The notes under the pieces are model-generated. The model saw only the letters and a list, made by a program, of their open reading frames with translations, did no database searches and was not told the DNA's origin. 64,000 nucleotides of DNA from positions 1-64,000 of the IMG/VR virus record IMGVR_UViG_3300022752_000019. One strand, written 5' to 3'. Positions 48,171 through 56,390 of the stretch are shown piece by piece. The translations under genes and the position numbers were made by a program. Numbering within the stretch: position 1 is the stretch's first letter; the number at the start of each line of letters is the position of its first letter. The DNA is from a virus.

Positions 48171-51100
48171 TCCGTATCCAACTCTTTGTCAATTTTAGCA
48201 CTTGGAACGATGATGTCCGGCCTCGGATTGTCAATCATCGATACGACAAAGCAAAGCAGCAGCGCGTGAAAGCTGTCGTCTGTCGTATTGGGAGACTTCT
48301 TGTACTCCGTCATGCGCGTCCTCTCGTTGTACTCGGAGAAGATCGCAAGCATGTCAGAGCCAAAAGGACTACCAAACTCAGACCACTTCGGGAACCGGAA
48401 CACAGAGCGACGCTTGATGGCGTTGAACACCGCGCTCATGACTTCGGAACGATGAATCAAGAAGCGGCCCTTCGCCGAATCGAACTGCATGATCGTCTTT
48501 GGGGTCGAGTACTGATACCGGACGACTCGCTGTGATCCGTACAGCCTCAGCAGCTCATCGTTGGGCCAGTATCCTCCGCCGTAGTCCACTCCGACTCGAG
48601 TGACCTCAAAGGCCGCAAGAAGCTTCTTGATCTTCTCGATTTGCTGCTTCGGCTCTGCTTCTGCGCCAGAGAATCGGTGCGCAAAGATGATGCGAAAGAA
48701 CCCTTCGATGTACGCGCCGATCATCACGATCGTGTACGAGTTGTTTGAGTCCTGTCCCCAGTCAATCCCAGCGTACACCTGCTTGCCGCGAATTTTGGGC
48801 ATGATCTCTTTTAGCTTCTCTGCCTTAAACGAGAAGTCGGGATCACAGCAGGACTGGACATCGCCCTGAGTCAGCGGGCGCTGCCCGGAGTCAAAGCTTG
48901 CTCCCAGCACCTCGTTGTAGAACTTGGCTCGAGGGTATTGGTTGTACTTCGTGAGGATGTTGCTCCACTCAAGCCAGGGCACCATCAACTGCGGAATGCG
49001 GAAGCCCTCGAACACATCGAACTTTGGGTTCGGGTTTCCCGTGCGCACCCACTGGGCCATTGGATGATCTGGCCGAATGACCTCTCCGCACTTGTCGCAA
49101 GAGAGGCCACGGATGCCAATGTTTCGCTCCCCCAGGATGTTCCAGTGCCACGACCCGGGGTTGTTGGGCAGCCCGTGTCTCTCACACGGAACTGCCCACT
49201 CGTTCTGCGTAGAGTACGCGTCCCAGTAGACTTGGATCGAGTTGTCCAGGCTCTTTGGAGTGCCGCTATAGATGAACCACTTGAACGGGCTGTGAGAAGC
49301 TGCCTCCTCGATGACGGGGATGTTGTCCAGCAGCAAGTCCTGAAACTCGTCCATGCAGATCAGGTCTGCCGAGAGTCCGCGGCACCTGTCTGCATTGAGG
49401 AACGCATACCGAAGTTTGATCTCACTTCGGTTGATCGCCTTCTTCTCAAAGACGTTGTCCGTCAGATGCTGCGGGAACCAAGTCTTGAGGTCAGGGCAAG
49501 TCTCCAGCGGCTCCTTGAGGCGCGTCTTGGAAAACTCCTTGGTCTGTTGACTGGACGGAGAGACGTAGAGGATGCGGAAGTGCGGAATCAGACAAGCGTA
49601 AGAGAGCGTCTTGTTTCCCAGCGTGGTGCTGTTGTGCGTAAAGAGTGCTCCTGCAACAAAGTTGTGGTGTCCACGCACTGTCAGGTCAAAGCACCACTGC
49701 TCTCCTACATTCACAACCTCCTCAACTTCGTCCCAATAAATATCGGAGCGAAGATGAGCGCGAAGTAGGGCTACTTTCTCTGCGTCATACCGAACATCTC
49801 CCTCAAAAAAGACGACGAATTCTTCGAGCTTCTTCCGGGTAAGCGTGTACTTCGCCCGTGGGAGGCGCTCGATTCCGGCGGCACGCAAGGTTCTGTCGCC
49901 CTTCGTGGGCCGCACCGAGTTGTAGATGTCTCGGACAATGTGAGTCACCTCCTCCGGATACGTGTCACGATTGGAGTTGGTGTCCCAGTTGGCGAGGTCC
50001 TGTCGCTCAATCTTCCCCAGAGCGCCGATCTCACGCACAAACGCCCGGACCCCATCCTGAGTCTCCACACGAAGAATAAATGCGACCTTTTCTTCTCCGC
50101 GCCTCTTATAGATCGCGGGCCAGTTCTTTCGAATGGAAGACGGAATTCCGAACTTCCACAGCAGGGCCTGGATCTGTCGAATCATGGTGTGCGACATCGA
50201 GCAGTACTCGATGGACCACTTTGAGGTCGTGTCTTGCTTTACATGCCCATCAGTCGCCCATAGTCGATTCAAAAACAGCGCAGTCTGGGGGCGCGAGAGA
50301 TGAAAGACCCATTTCGGGATGAACTTGGTGTAGGAGGTCTTCCCCAGGAGGTCGTCTTCTTCAAACCAGTCGTAGAGCTTCTGGGCGCGGTACTTCGGAA
50401 GCCGGAGAGCTACTGCCTCTGTTCCCGGTTTGTCCGAAACACCGTAGGTCATCCCCTCCAGTGCCAACTCATTGATAAAGTCGGACAGTACTACATCTGT
50501 CGCGTTCGTGAACGACATTCCAGATGAAGAACAATGGCCGTCTCCGAGCATGAACGCCGTGAGCTTGACCCGAGAGTCTGGCTGCGCAGAATCGGCGAAC
50601 TCCCCCGCACGCCGCACGACTGCGATCCGGTCTCCTACGCGTACATTTCCCGCATCACGCCAACCACCCCATCTGCGGATGGGGTGGGTCGTTGCAAGCG
50701 TGGCCTCATGTCCTTGCCGGGTACGAACACGAACACAGGGCTTGCTGTATCGAGCCGACTTCCAGGTCACCTCAGACGAAGTGGCTAAGTGCCCACTCCC
50801 GAGCTCTACTCCCGGCGCCACCTCGTCAGTGTTGAGACAAACAAGGCGGTCCCCGGGCTGGACGTCCTTGATCGGAACGTGTTGGCCGGTCGAAAGGAGG
50901 ACAAGCTCGTCCTCGTGAACCGTTTTTTCCACCTGTCTTCCGCACATGAGAAGTACGCGCGGAGACTGAATGTCGTAGATCTGTCGAAGGTAACGGCGCT
51001 CTGCGAATGAGAAGTTCTCCAACTGCCGTGTATGTGGGTTGGGCATCATCATCGTCGTCTCGATGAACTGAGACGGCGTCAGAGGGATCTGCGCGTTGCG

Positions 51101-51187
51101 CAGATCCTGCTCGGAGATCTTTACTGTGTCTCCTCGTGGAGCGGCGTAGTCCCATGGACCTGCCAGGAGGGAGTTAGAAAAACTCAC
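48167..51187 (-). CDS. Terminase large subunit interrupted by an intein
   Basis: Packaging motor: ATPase plus nuclease. The 1006-residue product contains an intein (residues 89-519). Without it the terminase is 575 residues. The extein Walker A reads G-R-Q-V-E-K then S-T-T after splicing. Walker B is in D-L-I-C-M-D-E-F-Q-D (after the intein). The RNase-H-like nuclease starts at Y-A-G-I-D-W-G-Q-D. Cys pairs C-E-R-H and C-D-K-C-G lie between. The start is GTG 51187 with CGGAG 6 nt upstream. Spelled without splicing, the ATPase would be dead, because the intein splits the P-loop. Confidence 0.93.
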   Translation of the reverse strand: MSFSNSLLAGPWDYAAPRGDTVKISEQDLRNAQIPLTPSQFIETTMMMPNPHTRQLENFSFAERRYLRQIYDIQSPRVLLMCGRQVEKTVHEDELVLLSTGQHVPIKDVQPGDRLVCLNTDEVAPGVELGSGHLATSSEVTWKSARYSKPCVRVRTRQGHEATLATTHPIRRWGGWRDAGNVRVGDRIAVVRRAGEFADSAQPDSRVKLTAFMLGDGHCSSSGMSFTNATDVVLSDFINELALEGMTYGVSDKPGTEAVALRLPKYRAQKLYDWFEEDDLLGKTSYTKFIPKWVFHLSRPQTALFLNRLWATDGHVKQDTTSKWSIEYCSMSHTMIRQIQALLWKFGIPSSIRKNWPAIYKRRGEEKVAFILRVETQDGVRAFVREIGALGKIERQDLANWDTNSNRDTYPEEVTHIVRDIYNSVRPTKGDRTLRAAGIERLPRAKYTLTRKKLEEFVVFFEGDVRYDAEKVALLRAHLRSDIYWDEVEEVVNVGEQWCFDLTVRGHHNFVAGALFTHNSTTLGNKTLSYACLIPHFRILYVSPSSQQTKEFSKTRLKEPLETCPDLKTWFPQHLTDNVFEKKAINRSEIKLRYAFLNADRCRGLSADLICMDEFQDLLLDNIPVIEEAASHSPFKWFIYSGTPKSLDNSIQVYWDAYSTQNEWAVPCERHGLPNNPGSWHWNILGERNIGIRGLSCDKCGEVIRPDHPMAQWVRTGNPNPKFDVFEGFRIPQLMVPWLEWSNILTKYNQYPRAKFYNEVLGASFDSGQRPLTQGDVQSCCDPDFSFKAEKLKEIMPKIRGKQVYAGIDWGQDSNNSYTIVMIGAYIEGFFRIIFAHRFSGAEAEPKQQIEKIKKLLAAFEVTRVGVDYGGGYWPNDELLRLYGSQRVVRYQYSTPKTIMQFDSAKGRFLIHRSEVMSAVFNAIKRRSVFRFPKWSEFGSPFGSDMLAIFSEYNERTRMTEYKKSPNTTDDSFHALLLCFVVSMIDNPRPDIIVPSAKIDKELDTD
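49631..50923 (-). other. Intein with LAGLIDADG-type endonuclease, Thr at position 1
   Basis: A 431-residue intein lies inside the terminase P-loop. The N-splice block reads T-V-H-E-D-E-L-V-L-L ... I-K-D-V-Q-P-G-D-R-L-V. Block B is T-L-A-T-T-H-P-I, block F is W-C-F-D-L-T-V-R-G-H-H-N-F-V-A-G and block G is T-H-N, followed by Ser+1. Two dodecapeptide-like motifs (A-F-M-L-G-D-G-H and L-W-A-T-D-G-H) mark a LAGLIDADG homing endonuclease. Position 1 is Thr (ACG), not the usual Cys or Ser. The +1 residue is Ser. Confidence 0.88.
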
Positions 51188-51203
51188 AGTTTCTCCGTCA
51201 TAA
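51177..51203 (+). promoter_or_regulatory. Putative phage promoter (A-run ... GTCATAA)
   Basis: GAAAAAC, then GTTTCTCCGTCATAA, 38 nt before ATG 51242. It overlaps the first codons of the divergent terminase. A second GCATAA lies 20 nt further down. Confidence 0.4.
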
Positions 51204-51241
51204 GAACTTTGCTCACGATGAGCATAAGGGGGTTTCTTTCA

Positions 51242-51832
51242 ATGAGCAACCACAACACCGTTGTCGCCGGATATGAGGTCCGGCAGATCAGGGGCGAGCA
51301 GTCACTCGCCCTCGTTCTCCACGTCATGAACGTGGAGGACTTCACGAGCTGGACGACCATCCGGCTCGTCACGGAAGAGCCGCGCGAGATCGCGGCGTTC
51401 CTCGCGGCTCGCGCCGACAAGTTCGGCCAGAGCCTCCGCATCAGCGAGAGCGCGCGCCCGCTCAAGCTCAACATCAAAGGCAAGGAGACGGTCGGAAAGG
51501 TGGCGGGTCACTCGGTGACGTACGACACCTGGTTCGGCCTCCGCGCGTGGGTGTGGGTCGACATGGCTGGCGAAGGCGGGCAGGTTAACGTCCCGGCTCT
51601 CGTGACGGAGGTCGCCGCAGGCGAGATCCGAAAGGAAGCCGAGAAGACGGGATGCACCGTCGGCGATATACTCAAAGAGTACATCGCCGGTACGGTGCCC
51701 GAGCTTCAAACCCAATACAAGCTCCGGGACGTGTACCCGGTTATGCTTGATGGGCATGGCCGATACCACCTCGCCAACTTCACCCCCGAGCCTGCGGTGG
51801 GTTCCGCTGGCAGCGAAGAGCTTCCAGCGTAG
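51242..51832 (+). CDS. Unknown protein, 196 aa
   Basis: AGGGGG precedes the ATG. Soluble alpha/beta protein with an N-terminal strand-rich domain (N-T-V-V-A-G-Y-E-V-R-Q-I) and an acidic helical end. Divergent from terminase, alone on the plus strand inside the virion block. No family is recognised. Confidence 0.75.
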   Translation: MSNHNTVVAGYEVRQIRGEQSLALVLHVMNVEDFTSWTTIRLVTEEPREIAAFLAARADKFGQSLRISESARPLKLNIKGKETVGKVAGHSVTYDTWFGLRAWVWVDMAGEGGQVNVPALVTEVAAGEIRKEAEKTGCTVGDILKEYIAGTVPELQTQYKLRDVYPVMLDGHGRYHLANFTPEPAVGSAGSEELPA

Positions 51833-51845
51833 CCTCCTCGGAGAC

Positions 51846-52085
51846 ATGTACGGATGGGATCTGTTGCCGCAGGTGGACCCCCTCAAGTGGGTGTTCCACC
51901 TGCGGCTGTGTCGCCACATTAACCAGCAAGAGGTCCCTTTTTTTAGGTCACTCCTCAAGGAATGGTGTGAGGCGAACGACGCCGTATACAAAAAGTCCCA
52001 CTGGGAAAAGTGGGACTTTAAGGCGGTTATCCTAATCAAGGGCCTTGGGCCTGTTCGCGAAAACGACCCGTTTCAGGCCTCCTGA
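51846..52085 (+). CDS. Doubtful small ORF in a hairpin-rich gap
   Basis: A 79-codon frame from ATG 51846 (GGAGAC upstream), with a Trp/Phe/Arg-rich product. Two strong inverted repeats lie inside it (51867-51905 and 51992-52019), and it overlaps the end of the opposite gene by 13 nt. It may be non-coding terminator sequence. Confidence 0.3.
   Translation: MYGWDLLPQVDPLKWVFHLRLCRHINQQEVPFFRSLLKEWCEANDAVYKKSHWEKWDFKAVILIKGLGPVRENDPFQAS
51867..51905 (+). terminator. Hairpin after the 51242 gene
   Basis: An 11-bp perfect stem CCGCAGGTGGA / TCCACCTGCGG with a 17-nt loop, 34 nt after the stop. No T-run directly after it; seven T occur near 51938. Confidence 0.5.
51992..52019 (-). terminator. Minus-strand terminator of the RNAP-to-52073 block
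   Basis: A 10-bp stem AAAGTCCCAC / GTGGGACTTT. On the minus strand it is followed by TTTG, about 54 nt beyond the end of the gene at 52073. Confidence 0.65.
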
Positions 52086-52429
52086 AGGCACCTGTCTACC
52101 AGCCCAAGAAACTTCTCGGTGTAATGCAGGTAGTTGAAGAAGGGCGTGTCACAGACCCCCTTTGCGCGGACTGCGAGAGACTCAAACTCCGGGACATACG
52201 CCGCGCTGAAGTCGTCGGTCTTCCCGAAGTGGGCTTCGATGATCTCGGCGAGTAGCGTCTGGAAGTCCGCATGGCGGACATTGAAGAACTGGTAGATCAG
52301 ATCGTCTCCCTTGGAGACGATGACCGCCTTGAACTTCTTCCCTCGGTACTCTGCGCGGGGAGGAACGGTGACCTTGAGTTCGTGTCCCGGCTCTGAGCGC
52401 GCGGGATCTTTCATGAAGTCAGGTGTCAT
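52073..52429 (-). CDS. Unknown protein, 118 aa
   Basis: N-terminal strands (H-E-L-K-V-T-V-P-P-R-A-E-Y-R-G-K-K-F-K-A-V-I-V) and a helical C-terminal half. Abuts the preceding gene with a 1-nt overlap. No family is recognised. Confidence 0.7.
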   Translation of the reverse strand: MTPDFMKDPARSEPGHELKVTVPPRAEYRGKKFKAVIVSKGDDLIYQFFNVRHADFQTLLAEIIEAHFGKTDDFSAAYVPEFESLAVRAKGVCDTPFFNYLHYTEKFLGLVDRCLQEA

Positions 52430-53007
52430 TAGCCAATGTCCGCGTAGAGCCGAAAGCGCGCGTCGGTGTGCGCGTGATGGAGTACGAAGCTTGCCCAGTT
52501 TGCCGAAACGGGGAACTCGAATGTGTACTTCTCACCGACAGTGAGCAGGCTGCTCTTGAAGACGTACTCGGCGACGTCAGCGTTGTACTTTGACGACGAA
52601 TACTCCGGAGCAGTCAGCTGCCGGAACCAGTCTGACGCAGTGGCGAGATCTGGATCCCCGAGGTTTGAAAGACGTAGGTTGAGATGGAGGTCGGCAGACG
52701 ACGCCGCCAGTACCTCAATGCCGAAGATGATCTTTGAGGCATTGGCAACGTTGATCTTGTCTGAGTAGTGCCCGGCTGCAATGGCAGCGGCGTAGTTCGC
52801 CGTACTGGCTGGGCTGCCTCCAGTAACCGCTCCGTAGATTGGAGTAGTGCCTCGATCTTTGTGCGCATCGTTGCAGAAGATCGAAAGCCAGCCCGAGCTA
52901 TTGCCCGTGTAGTCAGGTCCGCCCACAAGGCCGGGAATGTTCTCTTCTTCCAAGAACGCAATCATCGCGTTCTCATCGCGGACAGTCTTAGAACGCAGCG
53001 CAGGCAT
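52429..53007 (-). CDS. Beta-rich virion-type protein, 192 aa
   Basis: A jelly-roll-like strand pattern with an N-terminal helix and P-G-L-V-G-G-P-D-Y-T-G-N-S-S-G-W-L. The C-terminus has F-V-L-H-H-A-H-T-D-A-R-F. No family is recognised. Probably an appendage or head protein by position. Confidence 0.62.
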   Translation of the reverse strand: MPALRSKTVRDENAMIAFLEEENIPGLVGGPDYTGNSSGWLSIFCNDAHKDRGTTPIYGAVTGGSPASTANYAAAIAAGHYSDKINVANASKIIFGIEVLAASSADLHLNLRLSNLGDPDLATASDWFRQLTAPEYSSSKYNADVAEYVFKSSLLTVGEKYTFEFPVSANWASFVLHHAHTDARFRLYADIG

Positions 53008-53867
53008 TACTTCTTCTCCGTGAGCAGGATCTCTTCGCGCGAGCGATTTGAGATCGAACCAGTGGGGGAGAGATCTAACAAGCTTGGGATCTTCTTGGTG
53101 CCGTGAAGCACCTTGAACTTCTCGAACTTCTTAAGCGTCTCTTGAAGTGCAGTATCTCCCGCCTGCACCCGCTCGTCAATGCGCGCAAGACCACGCGCAA
53201 GGTTGCCGAGCATTTCCACCTTCTTGTCGGAGAGCGGAAGGCTCCGAGTCTCGAGGAAGGTGTGGTACAGCTCGGCGCGGACCTCCATCATGATCTTCTT
53301 GCCGTCGAGCTCTCGCCGAATGCCCATCCGGTAGGACGCGGCCTCGGGGCCGGCACGGACAGCAAGTTGGTACGCGTCGCGAAGAGTGAATGTCCTCTTC
53401 GTCGAGTCTCCGCGGAGGTACTCAACCCAGTCGCCGACACCCATGATGTCGGAGTTCCAGAAGTAGTGCTTGAACTCGGCGATGGCGAGTTCGGACACCT
53501 CGAAGCCAATCTCCTTTATCTGGGACGATGCTTCGTGGAATGGAACTCCTGCCATCACCAGAGTCTCGACCTTCTCTCTCAGCGGGGCAGAGAGGAGGAT
53601 CTTCTCGCGCATCTCAATGGTGTGCTTGTCTGGGAACACCAGTGAGTAGAGCTTGTTCTTGCGCAGCCATGACGATGTCGGGCGATGCTTTGAGTCCCAC
53701 GGACGAAAATCCGCAGGAGGCTTCAGAGATTCACGGCACCGCTTGAAGTCCTCTTCGGAGATCTCCGAGAGTCCGTGCATCTCCAGGTTCAGGTTGACAT
53801 CGTCATACGACAACGCCGCCCCGATTACGAGGAGATACTTGACGAAGAATTCAGCGGGATGGGCCAT
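53007..53867 (-). CDS. Helical protein, 286 aa
   Basis: Starts MAHPAEFFVKYLLVIG and is mostly helical, with a long C-terminal coiled coil (GDTALQETLKKFEKFKVLHG). No family is recognised. It has 1-nt spacing to its neighbours, so it is in the same operon as the polymerase. Confidence 0.65.
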   Translation of the reverse strand: MAHPAEFFVKYLLVIGAALSYDDVNLNLEMHGLSEISEEDFKRCRESLKPPADFRPWDSKHRPTSSWLRKNKLYSLVFPDKHTIEMREKILLSAPLREKVETLVMAGVPFHEASSQIKEIGFEVSELAIAEFKHYFWNSDIMGVGDWVEYLRGDSTKRTFTLRDAYQLAVRAGPEAASYRMGIRRELDGKKIMMEVRAELYHTFLETRSLPLSDKKVEMLGNLARGLARIDERVQAGDTALQETLKKFEKFKVLHGTKKIPSLLDLSPTGSISNRSREEILLTEKK

Positions 53868-53868
53868 C

Positions 53869-55374
53869 TCAGACCTGGTACGTCTTGAGACTCTTTAGCC
53901 CATTGATCACGTCCTCGAGAGCGAACATCGCCCGAACAGCCGCAGTCTTTGGGATGCTCTGGAGACCGATCTGTGCGGCAAGCACTACGCTCGCAAGCTT
54001 GGTGGACGCCTCCTCAAGCTGAGGCAGGAACTCGATGAACGTCTCAACGTTCTCGGGGTTGAGGAAGTTGAGAGCCAGGACAGCATCAACCGAGGCAGTG
54101 TCTACCAGGGCAGATGCCTTCTTGTCGAACGTGATCGCGGAGATCTCCTTCAAAAGGTTCACCCTCTGAGGGAACTGTGTCTCCAACAGCTCGACTGCCG
54201 CTTCCTTTAGAGCATCCTCGTACACCTCTTCCCGAGAAGAGAGAGGACGTAGCCCGAAGAGGCGAATGGGCTGTCCGGTGGACGCTGCCTTCTCGAGACA
54301 CGCGGCGCTGAGGTTCTGAGGCATGCCGGCAGCGGCAAGCCAGAACACCCCGTCTACCCAGTCATGCTCGCCCGATCCAATCTTCTCAAAGACCGGACCG
54401 CTGAGGCGACATCCTCCTTCCCAGGCACGAATCTCCACCATCGTCTCATAGGCGTTCGCCTGTGCCGCCTTCATCAGCTCGTTACCAGACGCAAGCTGAA
54501 TGGGGTTCTCGAGCGGCATGAACTTGTAGTCTGGAGGAATCGCGATGTCCGTCGTCGAGGACGCGGTTGGGCGTAGCAGCCCAGGAGAGGGAATGATGCG
54601 GATGTCGTTCCCATTCATGTCCTGGGCGGCGAAATAGCCATTCCCCTCTACAGTTACCTTGGTCACGATGTTGTAGGGCACTGTGCAGATGATCGCCTTG
54701 CCATTGGTCTTGACGAATACGCCAAGACCGCGGACATCCGGGTTCTCGGGAATCGGCAGATTGTGGCTAACGCCGATGAGAGATCCGGAGATACCCGGCT
54801 GTGCCGAGTAAGCGGACCCGTTTGTGAACAGTGCAATCCCGGTGGGCCCGCCCTGAATGGGATCGAACAGATTGGGAATGACGTGCCCGATGACCTGCTT
54901 TCCCGTTTCCGCGTTGGTGACCTTGTAGAGTCCGAAGGCCGTAACGGGAGCCATCTGTTCAACCAGAGGGTCCGGCTCAGCCTGAACGCCGGTTACAGTC
55001 GCAGCCCCCTGCTGATCCGCTGCCTGGAGCATCTCAGGAGGAAGCACCTGCTGCGCCTGTTGCGCGGAGACCTGTGTCTCCTGTGGCGCCATTCCGGCAG
55101 GAGCTGCGGATACCTTGATGACGTAACCGTAGCCCTGGGGCCGTACCTGAACAACATCGGTACCCGGGGTAAACCGAGTGGACGCAATCTTCGCCAGGGC
55201 GCCGTGCTCAATAATCGGCTTCGATGTTACTCGACGCAGGCATTCCATAACAGAAGCGTTTTTCTCAATCATTCTACGAACGTCAGCATCGGCGAAGGTA
55301 TCGTCAAAGCGAGCAAAATCGCTCCGGTTGATTGTACCGGCAATCGCGGAGCAGAGGCTGGCAGGCGTTTTCAT
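53869..55374 (-). CDS. Putative internal virion protein with K-x-A-S tags, 501 aa
   Basis: At least six tags: E-K-N-A-S, A-K-I-A-S, E-K-A-A-S, D-K-K-A-S, T-K-L-A-S, P-K-T-A-A. The middle (about residues 140-290) is a beta-rich domain with V-I-G-H-V-I-P-N-L-F-D-P. The C-terminal part is helical. Likely a structural or injected protein that is processed during head maturation. No family is recognised. Confidence 0.62.
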   Translation of the reverse strand: MKTPASLCSAIAGTINRSDFARFDDTFADADVRRMIEKNASVMECLRRVTSKPIIEHGALAKIASTRFTPGTDVVQVRPQGYGYVIKVSAAPAGMAPQETQVSAQQAQQVLPPEMLQAADQQGAATVTGVQAEPDPLVEQMAPVTAFGLYKVTNAETGKQVIGHVIPNLFDPIQGGPTGIALFTNGSAYSAQPGISGSLIGVSHNLPIPENPDVRGLGVFVKTNGKAIICTVPYNIVTKVTVEGNGYFAAQDMNGNDIRIIPSPGLLRPTASSTTDIAIPPDYKFMPLENPIQLASGNELMKAAQANAYETMVEIRAWEGGCRLSGPVFEKIGSGEHDWVDGVFWLAAAGMPQNLSAACLEKAASTGQPIRLFGLRPLSSREEVYEDALKEAAVELLETQFPQRVNLLKEISAITFDKKASALVDTASVDAVLALNFLNPENVETFIEFLPQLEEASTKLASVVLAAQIGLQSIPKTAAVRAMFALEDVINGLKSLKTYQV

Positions 55375-55385
55375 TGGAATTCCTG

Positions 55386-56390
55386 TTAGTTCTTAGACTT
55401 GCGGAACTTTTCGTGTTCCTTGGATCGATGGGAAACTCCGAAGCCAAGTCCAGCCCCTACAAGGCCAGAAAGAGTCGGAACTCCGTACCTCTCCAGGGCC
55501 TTAGCATCGGAAATATCCTTGTAATTAGGCTCAAACGTTAGTAGTCTTAGCTCTTCTATCTTAGCTCTTCTGTCTCCCACTGACGCGACGGCCTCGTTCT
55601 TGCTCTCAAGAATGTCCGCCCTGTCCTTCTTCATCTTCTGAAGTTCAGACCGAAGACTCATGACCTGCTGCTCTTTGGCCCGTAGCTCCTTTAAATGCTC
55701 ATTGAGATAGGCCTTTGCAATTAGCGTATTCTGATCTTTTGGTCCCTTGGCTTTTCTTAGATCTCGATATGCAGTTTGTGAATTGCTTACAGACTGCTTT
55801 AAGGATTGAATATCGTTGGTCATGAGGTCGTTGATCTGCGACATCGTCGAGGAGTATGCCTTCTTGAGATCCTCCGTCTGTGAGGCATAGCTTGCGATGC
55901 TTTTTTGTAGATCAGAGATAGCCTTTTTGTGGTCTCCCATCTCTGTCTGTACAGTCTTTGAAAAGGCAGACCGCGCCTTAGATAGTCGAGACGTCGGACC
56001 AATACCGCCAAGAACAGCTCCGGCGATACCTCCAACAGCCGCTCCCCGTGCTCCTTCTCTTACCGCATCATCGCCAGAGCCCTTTGCGCCGACTCCGGCA
56101 CCTGCCAGCGCCCCCGCTCCAGCGGACAGCCCAACGCGATGAGTAACCGGATTCTTGAAGATCTCCGAAAGTCGCGAAGTCACGGAAGCTACCTTGGCGC
56201 GACCTGCCTCAAGGAAGTCGTCGCAAACACTTTCCGGTTCCGCCTCAAACGAGAACTTCTCGCAGTATCCTGCGCCGTCATTTAGCGCCCGGAAGTACGA
56301 GCAGGTCTCACAGCGAGCATCGGAGGCGGTTGGGCGATAGTTGGGAGCATCTTCTACTCCGGCAATCTTTGGCCAAAACGGAATCATCAC
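55386..56390 (-). CDS. Cys-cluster, glycine-zipper, coiled-coil protein, 334 aa
   Basis: Three parts. A Cys cluster lies at about residues 27-55 (C-E-T-C-S-Y-F ... G-Y-C-E-K ... V-C-D-D-F), a metal- or iron-sulfur-binding pattern seen in other phage proteins. A Gly-rich hydrophobic hairpin follows (AGAGALAGAGVGAKGSG and AAVGGIAGAVLGGIG), with a K-V-A-S tag before it. A long coiled coil spans about 140-290, and a last Gly segment ends it. Probable virion ejection-type protein. 11 nt from the gene downstream. Confidence 0.65.
   Translation of the reverse strand: MMIPFWPKIAGVEDAPNYRPTASDARCETCSYFRALNDGAGYCEKFSFEAEPESVCDDFLEAGRAKVASVTSRLSEIFKNPVTHRVGLSAGAGALAGAGVGAKGSGDDAVREGARGAAVGGIAGAVLGGIGPTSRLSKARSAFSKTVQTEMGDHKKAISDLQKSIASYASQTEDLKKAYSSTMSQINDLMTNDIQSLKQSVSNSQTAYRDLRKAKGPKDQNTLIAKAYLNEHLKELRAKEQQVMSLRSELQKMKKDRADILESKNEAVASVGDRRAKIEELRLLTFEPNYKDISDAKALERYGVPTLSGLVGAGLGFGVSHRSKEHEKFRKSKN

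Noticed and set aside
49631-50923. Class 3 intein assignment from the W-C-F and T-H-N motifs
   Set aside because: The Cys is two residues before the block-F Asp rather than at that position, and block B reads T-H-P-I without the required Trp, so the class remains open.
53869-55374. Portal protein
   Set aside because: Length fits (501 aa), but there is no portal-like pattern and the gene lies away from the terminase-protease interval. No portal could be identified in the window.
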